Positions 7,697 through 18,576 of a stretch of DNA of 47,807 nt are shown in pieces. The stretch's first letter is position 1; each line of letters begins with the position of its first letter. Made by a program: the position numbers and the translations under genes. The notes under the pieces are model-generated. The model saw nothing but the letters and a program-made list of their open reading frames with translations. It ran no database searches and was not told where the DNA came from. Source of the stretch: Bacteroidales bacterium (GTDB lineage Bacteria > Bacteroidota > Bacteroidia > Bacteroidales > UBA932); contig JAQXKS010000066.1 of NCBI GenBank assembly GCA_029010575.1, positions 1 through 47,807 on the forward strand, read 5' to 3'.

Positions 7697-7741
7697 TTCG
7701 AGTCCGAGATCTCCCTAAAAATGGGGTACAAAATGGGGTAC
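7697..7741. repeat. Island edge beside tmRNA: tmRNA-like fragment plus tandem ATGGGGTAC repeats
   Basis: The plus strand holds GTTCGAGTCCG at 7697-7707 followed by AGATCTCCCTAAAA, closely resembling (in inverted orientation) the last bases of the adjacent tmRNA gene, GTTCGAGTCCGCCCATCTCC. Then AAAATGGGGTAC occurs twice in tandem (7718-7729 and 7730-7741). The 13 bases 7717-7729 are the reverse complement of 649-661. The arrangement looks like an attachment region of a tyrosine-integrase element inserted at the 3' end of the tmRNA gene. No exact direct att duplication was found at the other edge. Confidence 0.45.
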
Positions 7742-7747
7742 GATTTG

Positions 7748-7783
7748 AAAAAAATGCCTCTCAGAGTATCTGAGAGGCATTTT
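7748..7783 (-). terminator. Rho-independent terminator of tmRNA
   Basis: AAAATGCCTCTCAGA (7751-7765) and TCTGAGAGGCATTTT (7769-7783) pair perfectly over 15 bp around a 3-base loop. On the minus strand the hairpin is followed by a run of T. It begins four bases after the tmRNA 3' end. Confidence 0.9.
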
Positions 7784-7786
7784 CAG

Positions 7787-8182
7787 TGGAGATGGGCGGA
7801 CTCGAACCGCCGTCCAAACATCGCACCCGAAGGCTTTCTACACGCTTATTCCTTCATTGATTGTCGGAACCGGACTGCTGAAGGACAAGCCATCCGGAAC
7901 TTATCTTCTGTATCTTAGGGTGCCTTAGAAGAGTCAACACCTGCAGCTCCCTAAAATGATACCCCGGTTGTCAGGCGGAGAGAGCAGGGGCCTGACGGGA
8001 TACTCGTCTTCATCGCAGCCTTGGCGACAAAGATTAAGGTAGTAAACTTGGTTTACTTACGCAGCGAGTGCATAGTTGTTATTGCCAGTTATTGGCTTGA
8101 AGTCTGATATTAACGAGCCAGGCTACGAAGCTCGACGTGCTTACCGACAAATGTCAAATGCTGTCAAAACCAAAACATCCCC
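7787..8182 (-). ncRNA. ssrA: tmRNA (transfer-messenger RNA)
   Basis: On the minus strand the RNA starts GGGGATG at 8182 and ends GGCGG-TTCGAGT-CCGCC-CATCTCC-A at 7787. The end segments pair as a 7-bp acceptor stem (one G-U), with a perfect 5-bp T-stem. An internal tag frame encodes GNNNYALAA-stop. The genomic sequence after the discriminator A is CT, so CCA is not fully encoded. Length is about 396 bases, normal for Bacteroidota. It rescues stalled ribosomes and marks nascent proteins for degradation. It also serves as the apparent integration site of the island to its left. Confidence 0.95.
8057..8086 (-). other. tmRNA tag reading frame
   Basis: The minus strand reads GGC AAT AAC AAC TAT GCA CTC GCT GCG TAA, i.e. 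GNNNYALAA and stop. The resume codon is probably the GGC. The C-terminal LAA is the usual ClpXP degron. Confidence 0.9.
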
Positions 8183-8192
8183 GATAATATTT

Positions 8193-8224
8193 GCAAAACT
8201 ACAAAAAATAGACCAAAACCCAAT
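8193..8224 (-). promoter_or_regulatory. tmRNA promoter
   Basis: On the minus strand TAGTTTTGC (8201-8193) matches TAnnTTTGC. ATTG at 8224-8221 lies 19 bases upstream as a -33-like element. The distance from the -7 box to the tmRNA 5' end at 8182 is about ten bases, which fits a start there. Confidence 0.65.
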
Positions 8225-8253
8225 AGAGAACTACATATATCTCATCCGTCACG

Positions 8254-8898
8254 TCACTGAATGGGAAATAGAACTCGGTAAAGACCTTCGAAAACAGAAA
8301 TCATACCGAGAACCATTACAATAATCCCCGCAACTCTGTTAATCATGACAAGCTGCTTCAGACGCATCCTGTTCCTGAAATGATTGACACCGGAAGAGAG
8401 AACATACCACCACAAAACGGCACCGGTAGCCACACCCAGCAAAGTAATGGCAATCAAGTTCAACGGGTTCGAGCCGTCAGTATTGATACCGACAAAAGCG
8501 AACATGCCTAAAATCAGGAAAAAGGCACCCGGATTGGTTACAGTCATCAGGATGGTGGAAAAATAATCCTCCCAGTACCTCTTGCCTGAAGTCTTTACAC
8601 GCTTGATCTGTTTGACAGGATTTGTAAAGAACAGCTTGAGACCGAACAGAGCAACAATGACACCGCCGATGACCATGACCCAGTTCCTGTACTCAGAAAG
8701 AAGCTGATGGACAAACGATAGACTGAACAACGAAATCGCTGCAAAAAAAGTATCAGTAGTAGTAGCCCCAAGCCCGGTAATAAAACCTGAATTCTTTCCC
8801 TTGCTCAAAGTTCTCTGAATACACAAGACACCGATAGGTCCCAACGGAATAGAAGCAAGAAGCCCAACAGTAAAACCTTTAAAAAAATCTACAATCAT
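8254..8898 (-). CDS. LysE-family transporter
   Basis: 214 residues, nearly all hydrophobic, with about six membrane segments. The N-terminal GLLASIPLGPIGVLCIQRTL and the following FITGLGATTTDTFF are the LysE/RhtB pattern (PGP-like turn after the first segment, then GxGxxxxD). A second half begins LMTVTNPGAFFLIL. LysE proteins export amino acids or other small solutes across the inner membrane; the substrate cannot be told here. It is the last gene of the gyrB-led operon, starting one base after the thioredoxin gene, and its stop lies just upstream of the tmRNA promoter. Confidence 0.85.
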   Translation of the reverse strand: MIVDFFKGFTVGLLASIPLGPIGVLCIQRTLSKGKNSGFITGLGATTTDTFFAAISLFSLSFVHQLLSEYRNWVMVIGGVIVALFGLKLFFTNPVKQIKRVKTSGKRYWEDYFSTILMTVTNPGAFFLILGMFAFVGINTDGSNPLNLIAITLLGVATGAVLWWYVLSSGVNHFRNRMRLKQLVMINRVAGIIVMVLGMISVFEGLYRVLFPIQ

Positions 8899-8899
8899 A

Positions 8900-10516
8900 C
8901 TAATTCCGATCTTTATCCAACCCTAAATAATAATCCAATAAAAGCGAGAGGACATCCGGATTAATATCCTTTGCAAGAGTAACATTGTCACCATCCAAAA
9001 GATAAATCGCAGGGACATCCATCAAATCATACTTCTCAAACATTCCTGAAGCACGTTTGCTGTCCCAAAGGTCGTGCCAACCATAACTTTTCAAAGAAAT
9101 ATCTTTTCTCCATTTCTTGTTCCTGCCAATGTAAATCGCTGCAAACTCAACATCATAAGCACTATATTTGTCAAAAATCTGTTTCATGGCCGGAGTGACA
9201 GCCTCACACAATTCACAATCAGTATTATAGAAATAGAGGACCTTGTAAGTGCCACCCATGGAAGAGAGAAGGAACTTCTTATTGTCCGGAGTACGCAAGA
9301 GAAGATCAGAACACTCCTGACCCAAGGGATTACGCTTGAACATCTCAACAGCAAGAGCGGTCTGGCCAATAAAATCCTTGACAGATTCGAAATCGGCCCT
9401 AATTACACTCCCCGCACTCTTACCCCTGTCCGTAAAAGTAACCCCTTCCCACAGCTCAGGCCGAGAAACTATATAATTGGTAGCCAAATATGCCGCACCC
9501 TGCTGCAAAGAATAATAGACATTACTCTTGAAGAACTGGTACATGGTAAAAAAGAGCTCGTGGAAAAAATCAGGATTCGACTTTGACTCCTCGAAAAGGG
9601 AATCAATCTCACGATAAATGGAGAGAGTATCCGACTCCATCGCGTAAGGAGTAAAAATTCTGTCGAGAATCTGCTCAGTCTCGGACATTCGGCTCATCTC
9701 ATTATCAATCACCTGCTTGAGCGAACTGGGAGTAAGCCTCCTGCCAATAATTATACCATCCGTATCAAAAAGGAAAAGCGAGGGAGTGGAAATCACGCCG
9801 TACTTCATGGCAAAATCCGACTCCATCTGAGGGTCCCAAAGATGAACCACTCTAACGTTAGCCGGAAGTTCAATCGGATTCACCAACTTTTTGAGGTAAT
9901 CCATCCAATGCTCCAGATTATCCTGAGTATAAACCATATACAGAGTCAGACGGATATTTTTCAAAGAAGCCACATACCTGACAAGAGCCGGAGTAGTCCT
10001 TCTGCACTGCATGCACTCATCATCAAAAAAATAAAGGACAGAAAAATCATCTCCGGAAAAATCAACGCAGACAGACTCCCCATGAGCATCCTTCAAAGTT
10101 AGCTCAGGAGCCTTCATCCCTATAAGCGAAGAGCTGTTTAACTGCACAAAGAGATTCATTTCCAACCGGTCAGCCCCCTCAGGCAGAGAGCATCGGCCGT
10201 TGAGAAAATAGTTCTGAGCATAATAAATCGCTGCCTCCTCATAACCCATAATATCAGAAGTCCTATAAAACTTATAGGCATACCATGCCAACAGAGCACG
10301 CTCCTTATCATCCCGTGCAGTTGAAACTAAAATTTCAGATTTGGAAATGACATCAGCAGCACTCAGCCCGTCGAAATTCGAAAAAATAAAAGCGGCATCC
10401 TCATAACTGAGATACTCACGAGATTGCTCAACCTCTAAAGTATCAGACACCTCACTTGAAAATAGAGTAAAGCAGGACAATAAAGCCAATATGATAGACA
10501 ACCCAAAATACTTCAT
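8900..10516 (-). CDS. Exported protein with two thioredoxin-like domains (DUF5106/TlpA type)
   Basis: 538 residues. The N-terminus MKYFGLSIILALLSCFTL is a signal sequence; LLSC at 12-15 could be a lipobox, though an atypical one. A helical region to about 130 is followed by the first thioredoxin-like fold (APELTLKDAHG, then CMQC at 168-171 and a TPSLFLFD cis-Pro region at 244-251). After a helical linker comes a second fold with CELC at 434-437 and VPAIYLLDGD. Bacteroidales periplasmic proteins of this shape reduce disulfides or act in envelope redox repair. It sits between coaD and LysE with 10-base and 1-base gaps, so it is co-transcribed. Redox partners are unknown. Confidence 0.75.
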   Translation of the reverse strand: MKYFGLSIILALLSCFTLFSSEVSDTLEVEQSREYLSYEDAAFIFSNFDGLSAADVISKSEILVSTARDDKERALLAWYAYKFYRTSDIMGYEEAAIYYAQNYFLNGRCSLPEGADRLEMNLFVQLNSSSLIGMKAPELTLKDAHGESVCVDFSGDDFSVLYFFDDECMQCRRTTPALVRYVASLKNIRLTLYMVYTQDNLEHWMDYLKKLVNPIELPANVRVVHLWDPQMESDFAMKYGVISTPSLFLFDTDGIIIGRRLTPSSLKQVIDNEMSRMSETEQILDRIFTPYAMESDTLSIYREIDSLFEESKSNPDFFHELFFTMYQFFKSNVYYSLQQGAAYLATNYIVSRPELWEGVTFTDRGKSAGSVIRADFESVKDFIGQTALAVEMFKRNPLGQECSDLLLRTPDNKKFLLSSMGGTYKVLYFYNTDCELCEAVTPAMKQIFDKYSAYDVEFAAIYIGRNKKWRKDISLKSYGWHDLWDSKRASGMFEKYDLMDVPAIYLLDGDNVTLAKDINPDVLSLLLDYYLGLDKDRN

Positions 10517-10526
10517 TCAGAAAACA

Positions 10527-11018
10527 TTACTCTTTGTTAATAAAATCATTGATGTCCACTCCCTTGGGAAGAAGAAGATTTACATCGCCACCATTGAGAA
10601 GAATATCCCTAACCACCGTAGAGCTGACGAATGAATATTCATCACTCGACGGCACTAAAAGAGTCCTAAAATCCTTTTCCAAGAACCTGTTAGCCTGATC
10701 AATAACCTTCTCTGATTCAAAATCCGCAGTAGTCCTCACCCCTCTGATAACAGCGCATGCACCTATCTTACGATAAAGATCGGCAGTGAGTCCGCTATAC
10801 GATATAACCTCAATATCAGTACTCCCAAAAGAATCAGAGACCTCAACAGCCCTGCGAATAAGAGCCACCCTCATATCTACATCGAGCATACCCCTCTTCA
10901 GATGATTATAGCCTACAGCCACCACCACCTTATCAAAAAGAGGTGCCACCCGCTCCAGCACATCAAAGTGTCCTGCAGTAAAGGGGTCAAAGGATCCCGG
11001 AAACAGAGCTATCTTCAT
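10527..11018 (-). CDS. coaD: Phosphopantetheine adenylyltransferase
   Basis: 163 residues, the normal length. The nucleotidyltransferase motif GSFDPFTAGH (8-17) is followed by RGVRTTADFESE and the C-terminal SSTVVRD, all diagnostic of CoaD. It joins ATP to 4'-phosphopantetheine, the penultimate step of coenzyme A synthesis, in the cytoplasm. Its ATG overlaps the stop of the upstream HD hydrolase by four bases (ATGA type), indicating translational coupling. Confidence 0.95.
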   Translation of the reverse strand: MKIALFPGSFDPFTAGHFDVLERVAPLFDKVVVAVGYNHLKRGMLDVDMRVALIRRAVEVSDSFGSTDIEVISYSGLTADLYRKIGACAVIRGVRTTADFESEKVIDQANRFLEKDFRTLLVPSSDEYSFVSSTVVRDILLNGGDVNLLLPKGVDINDFINKE

Positions 11019-13039
11019 TTTTTCCTAAGTTCAGGGTAAGCAATCCTAACGTGATATATCTGATGGAGATGGTCCTTGAATATACGTTTGACTATCTCGA
11101 TATCCTTAATCGAAATATCAGCCTCTACCAGCTGAGAATCAGTCAGACGCTTGCCAATAATATTCTCTACCAGATTGGAAATGCTTTCAGCAGAATAATC
11201 CTTGAGAGAACGAGAAGCAGCCTCCACCGCATCCGCCATCAGCACCACGACCTGTTCCTTGGTAACAGGCAACATTCCGTGATACGAGAAGGGTTCTGTA
11301 TTTGCAGGGTCACCGCCATTATTGCAGTATTGGGCATAGAAATATAAAGTAAGACTCTTGGCATGATGTGTCTTAATAAAATCTATAACAATGTCAGGCA
11401 ATCTATGCTTTTTGGCAATCTCTACACCATCATCTACATGCCGGATAATCCTTGAAGCGCTCTCCTCAGGAGAGAGATCCTTATGATAATTGACACCCGC
11501 AGGAGCATTTTCAACGAAACACTGAGGATTATTCATCTTACCGATATCATGATACATGGCACCCACCTGGGCAAGCATTGTATCACCGCCTATCTCCCTT
11601 ACCGCCTCACCTGCAAGGTTGGACACCTGAAGTGAATGCTGGAAAGTGCCAGGAGCCTTGGTAGCAAGTTCCCTGAGAAGTTTGTTGTTGGTATCAGAAA
11701 GTTCAAGTAGCCTTGACTGGGATACCAGCATGAAAATCCTTTCAAACAGAAATACAAAAGGATAACATGCTATCATCAGCACTGAGGCGACAGCAATCCT
11801 GGAGACATCCTGCAGATTCTGAAGAGACATCGTTCCATCGCCCGATAGGACAATACCGACATAAGTAAGCAACATTCCTGCACAGACAAAGAACACATTC
11901 AGGAACTGCGACCACCCTCTGTTGAAATATTTGAAAGTTATCGTAACGATAATACCACCGACAAGGTTGATGAAAAAGAGCTCTTCACCTGAATCGTTAA
12001 TAAACAGCAGCGGCAGCAACATAACTGTGTAAAGTGGAAATACATATCCGCGTCTGAAAAATATAGTCAGGTATATCGCTATAACAGTATACGGCACAAA
12101 ATGCAGGAACGAAGGTGAAATACCCTTGACAACAACAGTAACTACAAAGATTAGCAGATAGAGGGTAAGAATGAAGTAGAGTTTGTTAAGCTGTACGAAC
12201 ACCTCTCTGTTCGTGTAATACAGCACAGCAACCATCAGTCCTAAAATCAGCAACGAGAGCAAGGCATGACCTGCAAAGATTCCGCCTATAGAACCTGAAT
12301 ATCCGAAAGTACTCTCATACTCAGCCTTGAAAGAGTCTAAGAGCTGTTCGATTTCAGCAGTTACAATCTCACCCTCGGAGACGATAAGATGTCCGGCATA
12401 GACCATTCCCTTGGTCGGAGAGATATAATCCACTGCCTCCTTATGAAAGAGATCAGTTTTGTACTCGTCATACAGAAGGTTAGGAACAATATAGTCAGAG
12501 AGCCTATACTCTGCAAAGAGGGAATCGGCATCTATATGTGGAAACTCTTCATTGAGCTTGACATGGATATATCCCATTGCTCTTTTGGGTGTGTAGAGTT
12601 CTGACAACAGAACCTCTGAAGCCCTCTTGTCCCTCTGGACTACAACGACCTCATCGCTCTGTCCCATATCCGGAACAATACCTACCTCATAGAACTTGCC
12701 CAACTGCTCGATAATTGCAAAGAGCACCTTGCTGTCTACCCCTTCCTTGCCCTGCAACATCTTGAGCCTCTTTTGCTGTTCAATAGAGACTGACTTGTCA
12801 TAGTTATAATAAGGTACGACAAGTGAAGCTTTTTGCTCCTTTTCAGCCAGCAATTCAGACTCTGTCTTGAGAACAGGAAAATCAATCGGAGAGAGGAGAG
12901 TCTCGTAAGTCCATGGTCTTCCCCTCTCATACTTATATTTGAAAACTCCCTCTCTGGGGAAGAACAAAACCGTAATCAACAGCACTACCGATAGCGCCGT
13001 ATAGATTTTGTAATTTTTGAAACCTTTCCTGTTCTCCAT
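11015..13039 (-). CDS. pgpH: 7TM-HD family phosphohydrolase (PgpH-like)
   Basis: 674 residues. One N-terminal membrane segment (about 11-28) precedes a large extracytoplasmic 7TMR-HDED domain. Then come about seven membrane segments (from about 255 to 430) and a cytoplasmic HD domain with GTFQHSLQV and YHDIGKM (H497-D498), HHAKS and MADAVEAASR. PgpH of this architecture degrades cyclic di-AMP. That activity here is by family. It lies 13 bases after gyrB and overlaps coaD by four bases. The HD motif is intact. Alternative naming in databases is simply 'HDIG domain-containing protein'. Confidence 0.85.
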   Translation of the reverse strand: MENRKGFKNYKIYTALSVVLLITVLFFPREGVFKYKYERGRPWTYETLLSPIDFPVLKTESELLAEKEQKASLVVPYYNYDKSVSIEQQKRLKMLQGKEGVDSKVLFAIIEQLGKFYEVGIVPDMGQSDEVVVVQRDKRASEVLLSELYTPKRAMGYIHVKLNEEFPHIDADSLFAEYRLSDYIVPNLLYDEYKTDLFHKEAVDYISPTKGMVYAGHLIVSEGEIVTAEIEQLLDSFKAEYESTFGYSGSIGGIFAGHALLSLLILGLMVAVLYYTNREVFVQLNKLYFILTLYLLIFVVTVVVKGISPSFLHFVPYTVIAIYLTIFFRRGYVFPLYTVMLLPLLFINDSGEELFFINLVGGIIVTITFKYFNRGWSQFLNVFFVCAGMLLTYVGIVLSGDGTMSLQNLQDVSRIAVASVLMIACYPFVFLFERIFMLVSQSRLLELSDTNNKLLRELATKAPGTFQHSLQVSNLAGEAVREIGGDTMLAQVGAMYHDIGKMNNPQCFVENAPAGVNYHKDLSPEESASRIIRHVDDGVEIAKKHRLPDIVIDFIKTHHAKSLTLYFYAQYCNNGGDPANTEPFSYHGMLPVTKEQVVVLMADAVEAASRSLKDYSAESISNLVENIIGKRLTDSQLVEADISIKDIEIVKRIFKDHLHQIYHVRIAYPELRKK

Positions 13040-13052
13040 ATCAAAGGATTAG

Positions 13053-15053
<2,001 letters not shown>

Positions 15054-15081
15054 TTACAATTTTCATTAAAAATACAAATCA

Positions 15082-15089
15082 CAAAGATA
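15082..15089 (-). promoter_or_regulatory. -7 box upstream of gyrB
   Basis: The minus strand reads TATCTTTG, matching TAnnTTTG, about 38 bases before the gyrB ATG. A clear -33 TTTG is not visible at 19-21 bases. Confidence 0.5.
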
Positions 15090-15100
15090 GCAAAAAAATC

Positions 15101-16459
15101 CTAAATCTGCTGCTTCAATGACTCTGTAAACTCATCGATTTCCCTCATCATGCGAGGTATCTTTATCTGCTGGGGACAATGCTTGAGACACCTGCCGCAT
15201 CCTATACAATGATCCGCCTGCCTGAGTTTGGGAACAGCCCTGTCATAACCGATGAGGTACTCCCTTCTTGCTTTTTTGTATTCAGAGGCAGCAGTGTCCA
15301 AAATTGCCCCCTCAGTAATACACTTGTTGTAGTGTGCAAAGACTGCCGGTATATTGACACCATAAGGGCAAGGCATGCAATACTGGCATCCTGTACAGGG
15401 GACGACAGGAAATGCTGCAATCTGATCTCCGGCCTCCAATAAGAATTCCAGCTCCTGCTGAGAAAGGGGCTCCAGAGGAGAATATGTAGAGAGATTGTCC
15501 ACAAGATGCTCCATATATGTCATACCGCTCAGAACCGTCAGCACCCCAGGATACGATCCCGCAAAACGGAAAGCCCACGAGGCAACGCTATCCTTAGGTC
15601 TTTTCATCTTGAACTGCTGGGTTATATGCTCATTGACTTTAGCCAGACGACCACCCAAAAGAGGTTCCATGATAACAACCGGAATTCCCCTTGAGGAGAG
15701 CTCACCGTAAAGATATTCAGCATCTGCATCATTGACTGCATTATGCCAGTCCACATAATTCATCTGAATCTGTACAAAATCCCATTTCACCTGATCATGC
15801 AGCGAAATAAGATAATCAAAGACTTTTACATCACCGTGATAAGAAAACCCCAGATTGCGGATTCTGCCTGCACTCCTCTCCTCAACAAGAAAGTCGAGAA
15901 TCCCGTTATCGAAAAACCTCTTGCGGAGCAGCTCCATACCACTTCCTCCCCCAACAGCATGGAGCAGATAATAATCTATATAATCGACCTGAAGCCTCTT
16001 GAAGGAATTATGATACATCTTCTTGGCTGCTTGAGTCGAGAAATCGTTGAAATTGGAAAGTTTAGTGGCAATAGTATAGCTCTCCCTCGGATGTCTGGAC
16101 AAAGCTTTGCCAGTAGCAGGCTCAGACCACCCCTGAATATACAGAGGAGCCGTATCGAAATATGTAATTCCATGCTCTATCGCATAGTCGACCAACCTGT
16201 TGACCTCCTCCTGATCGATAACGCTCTGACCGTGCACTGGATTATCCAACAGTGGCCAACGCATACATCCATATCCCAGCAGGGAGACCTTTTCAGAGGT
16301 CTTTGGATTTATTCTGTATGTCATATCTCCTCCACCTGGCTTCAAAGCACCTCTGCCTGCTGAATCCTCTGAGCCACCGGCGGTACATCCTCCTGCCACA
16401 AGCGCAGCACCGGCTGCCCCGGCAATTTTAAGAAATTCACGTCTGTCTATCTTTTCCAT
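15101..16459 (-). CDS. Tat-exported aldo/keto reductase with two C-terminal [4Fe-4S] motifs
   Basis: 452 residues from the ATG at 16459; a TTG three codons upstream (16468) is in frame but unlikely. The N-terminus MEKIDRREFLKIAGAAGAAL is a twin-arginine signal, ending AGGC, possibly a lipidation site. The aldo/keto reductase barrel shows YFDTAPLYIQG, TIATKLSNF and DYYLLHAVGG (catalytic Asp/Tyr/Lys/His pattern). The C-terminus carries CTGCQYCMPCPYG and CIGCGRCLKHCP. Tat export of a cofactor-bearing reductase to the periplasm is expected. It follows the membrane polyferredoxin by 16 bases and is the last gene of that operon, so the two probably exchange electrons. The substrate is unknown. Confidence 0.85.
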   Translation of the reverse strand: MEKIDRREFLKIAGAAGAALVAGGCTAGGSEDSAGRGALKPGGGDMTYRINPKTSEKVSLLGYGCMRWPLLDNPVHGQSVIDQEEVNRLVDYAIEHGITYFDTAPLYIQGWSEPATGKALSRHPRESYTIATKLSNFNDFSTQAAKKMYHNSFKRLQVDYIDYYLLHAVGGGSGMELLRKRFFDNGILDFLVEERSAGRIRNLGFSYHGDVKVFDYLISLHDQVKWDFVQIQMNYVDWHNAVNDADAEYLYGELSSRGIPVVIMEPLLGGRLAKVNEHITQQFKMKRPKDSVASWAFRFAGSYPGVLTVLSGMTYMEHLVDNLSTYSPLEPLSQQELEFLLEAGDQIAAFPVVPCTGCQYCMPCPYGVNIPAVFAHYNKCITEGAILDTAASEYKKARREYLIGYDRAVPKLRQADHCIGCGRCLKHCPQQIKIPRMMREIDEFTESLKQQI

Positions 16460-16475
16460 AACTTTCAAAAATCAA

Positions 16476-17972
16476 TCATTCAACAATATGTCTTTGATTT
16501 CCCTCAACATATATTGCACTATAAGGCCTTGAAGGACAATGATATTCACAGGATCCGCAACCGATACACCTGCTCTCGTCCACAGCTATGCCGCCATCAG
16601 TATAAGAGAGAGCTCCGACGGGACAGTGTTTGACACAGTTGCCGCAACGGCTTCCCTTGGCCACAAGGCAGTTTTCCTCCAGCCATACCGCATGCCCTAT
16701 ATGCACAGCACTCTTTTCGGCCCTGTCAATCTTTTTGATAGCTCCTGTAGGACACAAAGAGGAACATCTGGTACATTCGGGACGGCAATAGCCATTTTCA
16801 AAAGTCATATAAGGCTGCATAAACCTGTCAAGACTCTGCGAAGGGCGCAGGATATCTGAAGGACAAGATGTAATACACAGCTGACAGGCTGTACAATGGT
16901 CACTCAACCTTCTGTAACCGCCCGATCCCGGGGGAGTGACAGGAACCTTTCTGTTAGGCTGCCTCTTCTGCTCAATTACAGCAAGTCCCCCGTCAACCTT
17001 CTCCTTCTGAGCCTTGAGCATCGCGCTTGAGGCTAAAAGAGCAGTCAGGGAGATAAAGCTTCTTCTGGAAATCTCCCCCGCTGACTCCTCAACAATTTTG
17101 TTCACAGCACTATTATTCACCGCCTCCTTTTTCAAAGGAATCGATTTCAATGGTCTTAATTTATATGAAATAGCACCTGATTTACAATTACCCAGACAGT
17201 CAAAACAAACCACACACCTTGACATATCTATCTTGTGACTATCGCTGTCTATCGCACAGCTCTTGCACCTTTTCTCGCAGACCTTGCATTTGGTACACTT
17301 GGAAGAATCAATGACAGGCCTGAAAAGAGAGAATCTGGATATGGTACCAAGTATTGTCCCTACAGGACACACTGTATTACAATAGCCCCTACCCTCTCTC
17401 CATGCAAAAATAGTAACTACCACAAGAGTGACAACCGATATGCCCAGCACCGCAAACCCTTTGAACAGAACCTCCCTGCTATAGAAGAGATAACTGTCAG
17501 CCCTTTGGGCGATATATGCGAAAAGATTGTTTACCAACCTGTAAAGCGGGGCAAAGATCTCAGAGACGATCCTTCCGAAAGCTGAATAGGGTTCAAGAAG
17601 TGTAAAGATAGCCGGAATCCCTGCTACAAGAGTTATTATAAAGAGAACGAGGAATCCATAACGCACCAGAGAACGCTCCTTGCGATACTTGAACATGTAT
17701 CTGTGTTTTTTTCTGGAGGTACTCAGATGCGAGACCACATCTTGAAAGATGCCCAGTGGACATATAACTGAACAATAGATCCTTCCGAATACAAAAGTAA
17801 TCGCCACAGCAACCACCACCACTACCAAATTTAGCGAAAGCAGAGCCGGAATAAACTGAATATCAGCTACCCAGCCAAGCCACCTTTGTAGGAGTCCTGT
17901 AAAGTCAAGGAACAGCAACAATGCCGCACCAAAGAAGAGGACTGCCGATGCCACTCTGATTTTTCTTAACAT
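16476..17972 (-). CDS. NapH-like membrane polyferredoxin fused to a second ferredoxin module
   Basis: 498 residues. About four membrane segments (8-25, 43-63, 104-124, 170-190) carry the NapH-type cysteine pairs C67/C71 and C198/C202. A first two-cluster ferredoxin follows (C226, C229, C232, C236; C253, C256, C259, C263). Residues 301-320 read ISRRSFISLTALLASSAMLK, an internal twin-arginine-like hydrophobic stretch. After it come four more cysteine quartets (C360-C370; C396/C400-C407; C435/C443-C450; C469-C479) of NapG/NapF style. It therefore resembles a NapH-NapG fusion able to hold about six [4Fe-4S] clusters and pass electrons through the inner membrane. It starts 10 bases after the sugar acetyltransferase gene and precedes a Tat-exported reductase. 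Confidence 0.85.
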   Translation of the reverse strand: MLRKIRVASAVLFFGAALLLFLDFTGLLQRWLGWVADIQFIPALLSLNLVVVVVAVAITFVFGRIYCSVICPLGIFQDVVSHLSTSRKKHRYMFKYRKERSLVRYGFLVLFIITLVAGIPAIFTLLEPYSAFGRIVSEIFAPLYRLVNNLFAYIAQRADSYLFYSREVLFKGFAVLGISVVTLVVVTIFAWREGRGYCNTVCPVGTILGTISRFSLFRPVIDSSKCTKCKVCEKRCKSCAIDSDSHKIDMSRCVVCFDCLGNCKSGAISYKLRPLKSIPLKKEAVNNSAVNKIVEESAGEISRRSFISLTALLASSAMLKAQKEKVDGGLAVIEQKRQPNRKVPVTPPGSGGYRRLSDHCTACQLCITSCPSDILRPSQSLDRFMQPYMTFENGYCRPECTRCSSLCPTGAIKKIDRAEKSAVHIGHAVWLEENCLVAKGSRCGNCVKHCPVGALSYTDGGIAVDESRCIGCGSCEYHCPSRPYSAIYVEGNQRHIVE

Positions 17973-17982
17973 AACCGATATA

Positions 17983-18576
17983 TCATACTATTTTTACACA
18001 TTCTGCACCATTGACAAAATCAAGTCGGTACCTCTGTCCGGTAAGAGGACAGATGGCAAATCCATCCCCGTCAAATTCAAGTTTTGCACCGGCACAGCTC
18101 ATCCAGCCTATTCTGACAGCGGGATTTCCCACCATAAGGGCAAAATCCGGAACATCCTTTGTAACCACACTTCCGGCACCGATGAAGGCATAACAACCTA
18201 TATTGTGTCCGCAGACCACCGTGGCATTGGCCCCTATCGTAGCCCCCTTGCCGATGAGAGTTTTGCGGTACTCGGATTTTCTGTTTACAGCGCTCCTGGG
18301 ATTGACAACATTGGTAAATACAGCCGAAGGACCTAAAAAGACATCATCCTCGCAAACAACACCGGTATAAACAGAGACATTATTCTGAATCTTGACATTA
18401 TTGCCGAGCACTACTTCCGGTGAAATCACCACATTCTGACCGATATTGCAATCGCGGCCGATAGTACACCCGCTCATAATATGGGAAAAGTGCCAGATTT
18501 TGGTACCGGCACCTATTTTACATCCCTGATCCACATAAGATGATTCATGGACAAAATAATCCTTATCGTTTTCCAT
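17983..18576 (-). CDS. wbpD: WbpD/WlbB-like sugar-nucleotide N-acetyltransferase
   Basis: 197 residues from the ATG at 18576 ([20 protein letters not shown]). An upstream in-frame start at 18624 adds 16 residues and is unlikely. The protein is built of hexapeptide repeats ([IV]G...), e.g. [30 protein letters not shown] and [14 protein letters not shown], forming a left-handed beta-helix with an AcCoA site. The [20 protein letters not shown] segment is typical of WbpD/WlbB. The family acetylates the 3-amino group of UDP-GlcNAc(3N)A. It overlaps the aminotransferase gene by 14 bases, in the same operon as the dehydrogenase-like WlbA. Confidence 0.8.
   Translation of the reverse strand: MENDKDYFVHESSYVDQGCKIGAGTKIWHFSHIMSGCTIGRDCNIGQNVVISPEVVLGNNVKIQNNVSVYTGVVCEDDVFLGPSAVFTNVVNPRSAVNRKSEYRKTLIGKGATIGANATVVCGHNIGCYAFIGAGSVVTKDVPDFALMVGNPAVRIGWMSCAGAKLEFDGDGFAICPLTGQRYRLDFVNGAECVKIV

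Noticed and set aside
7721..8324. Plus-strand ORFs at 7721-7918 and 8076-8324
   Set aside because: They lie over the tmRNA gene and its terminator, whose structure explains the sequence; translations are not protein-like.
15743..16363. 206-residue plus-strand ORF inside the aldo/keto reductase gene
   Set aside because: Antisense to a clear enzyme with catalytic and Fe-S motifs; its translation has no recognisable domain.
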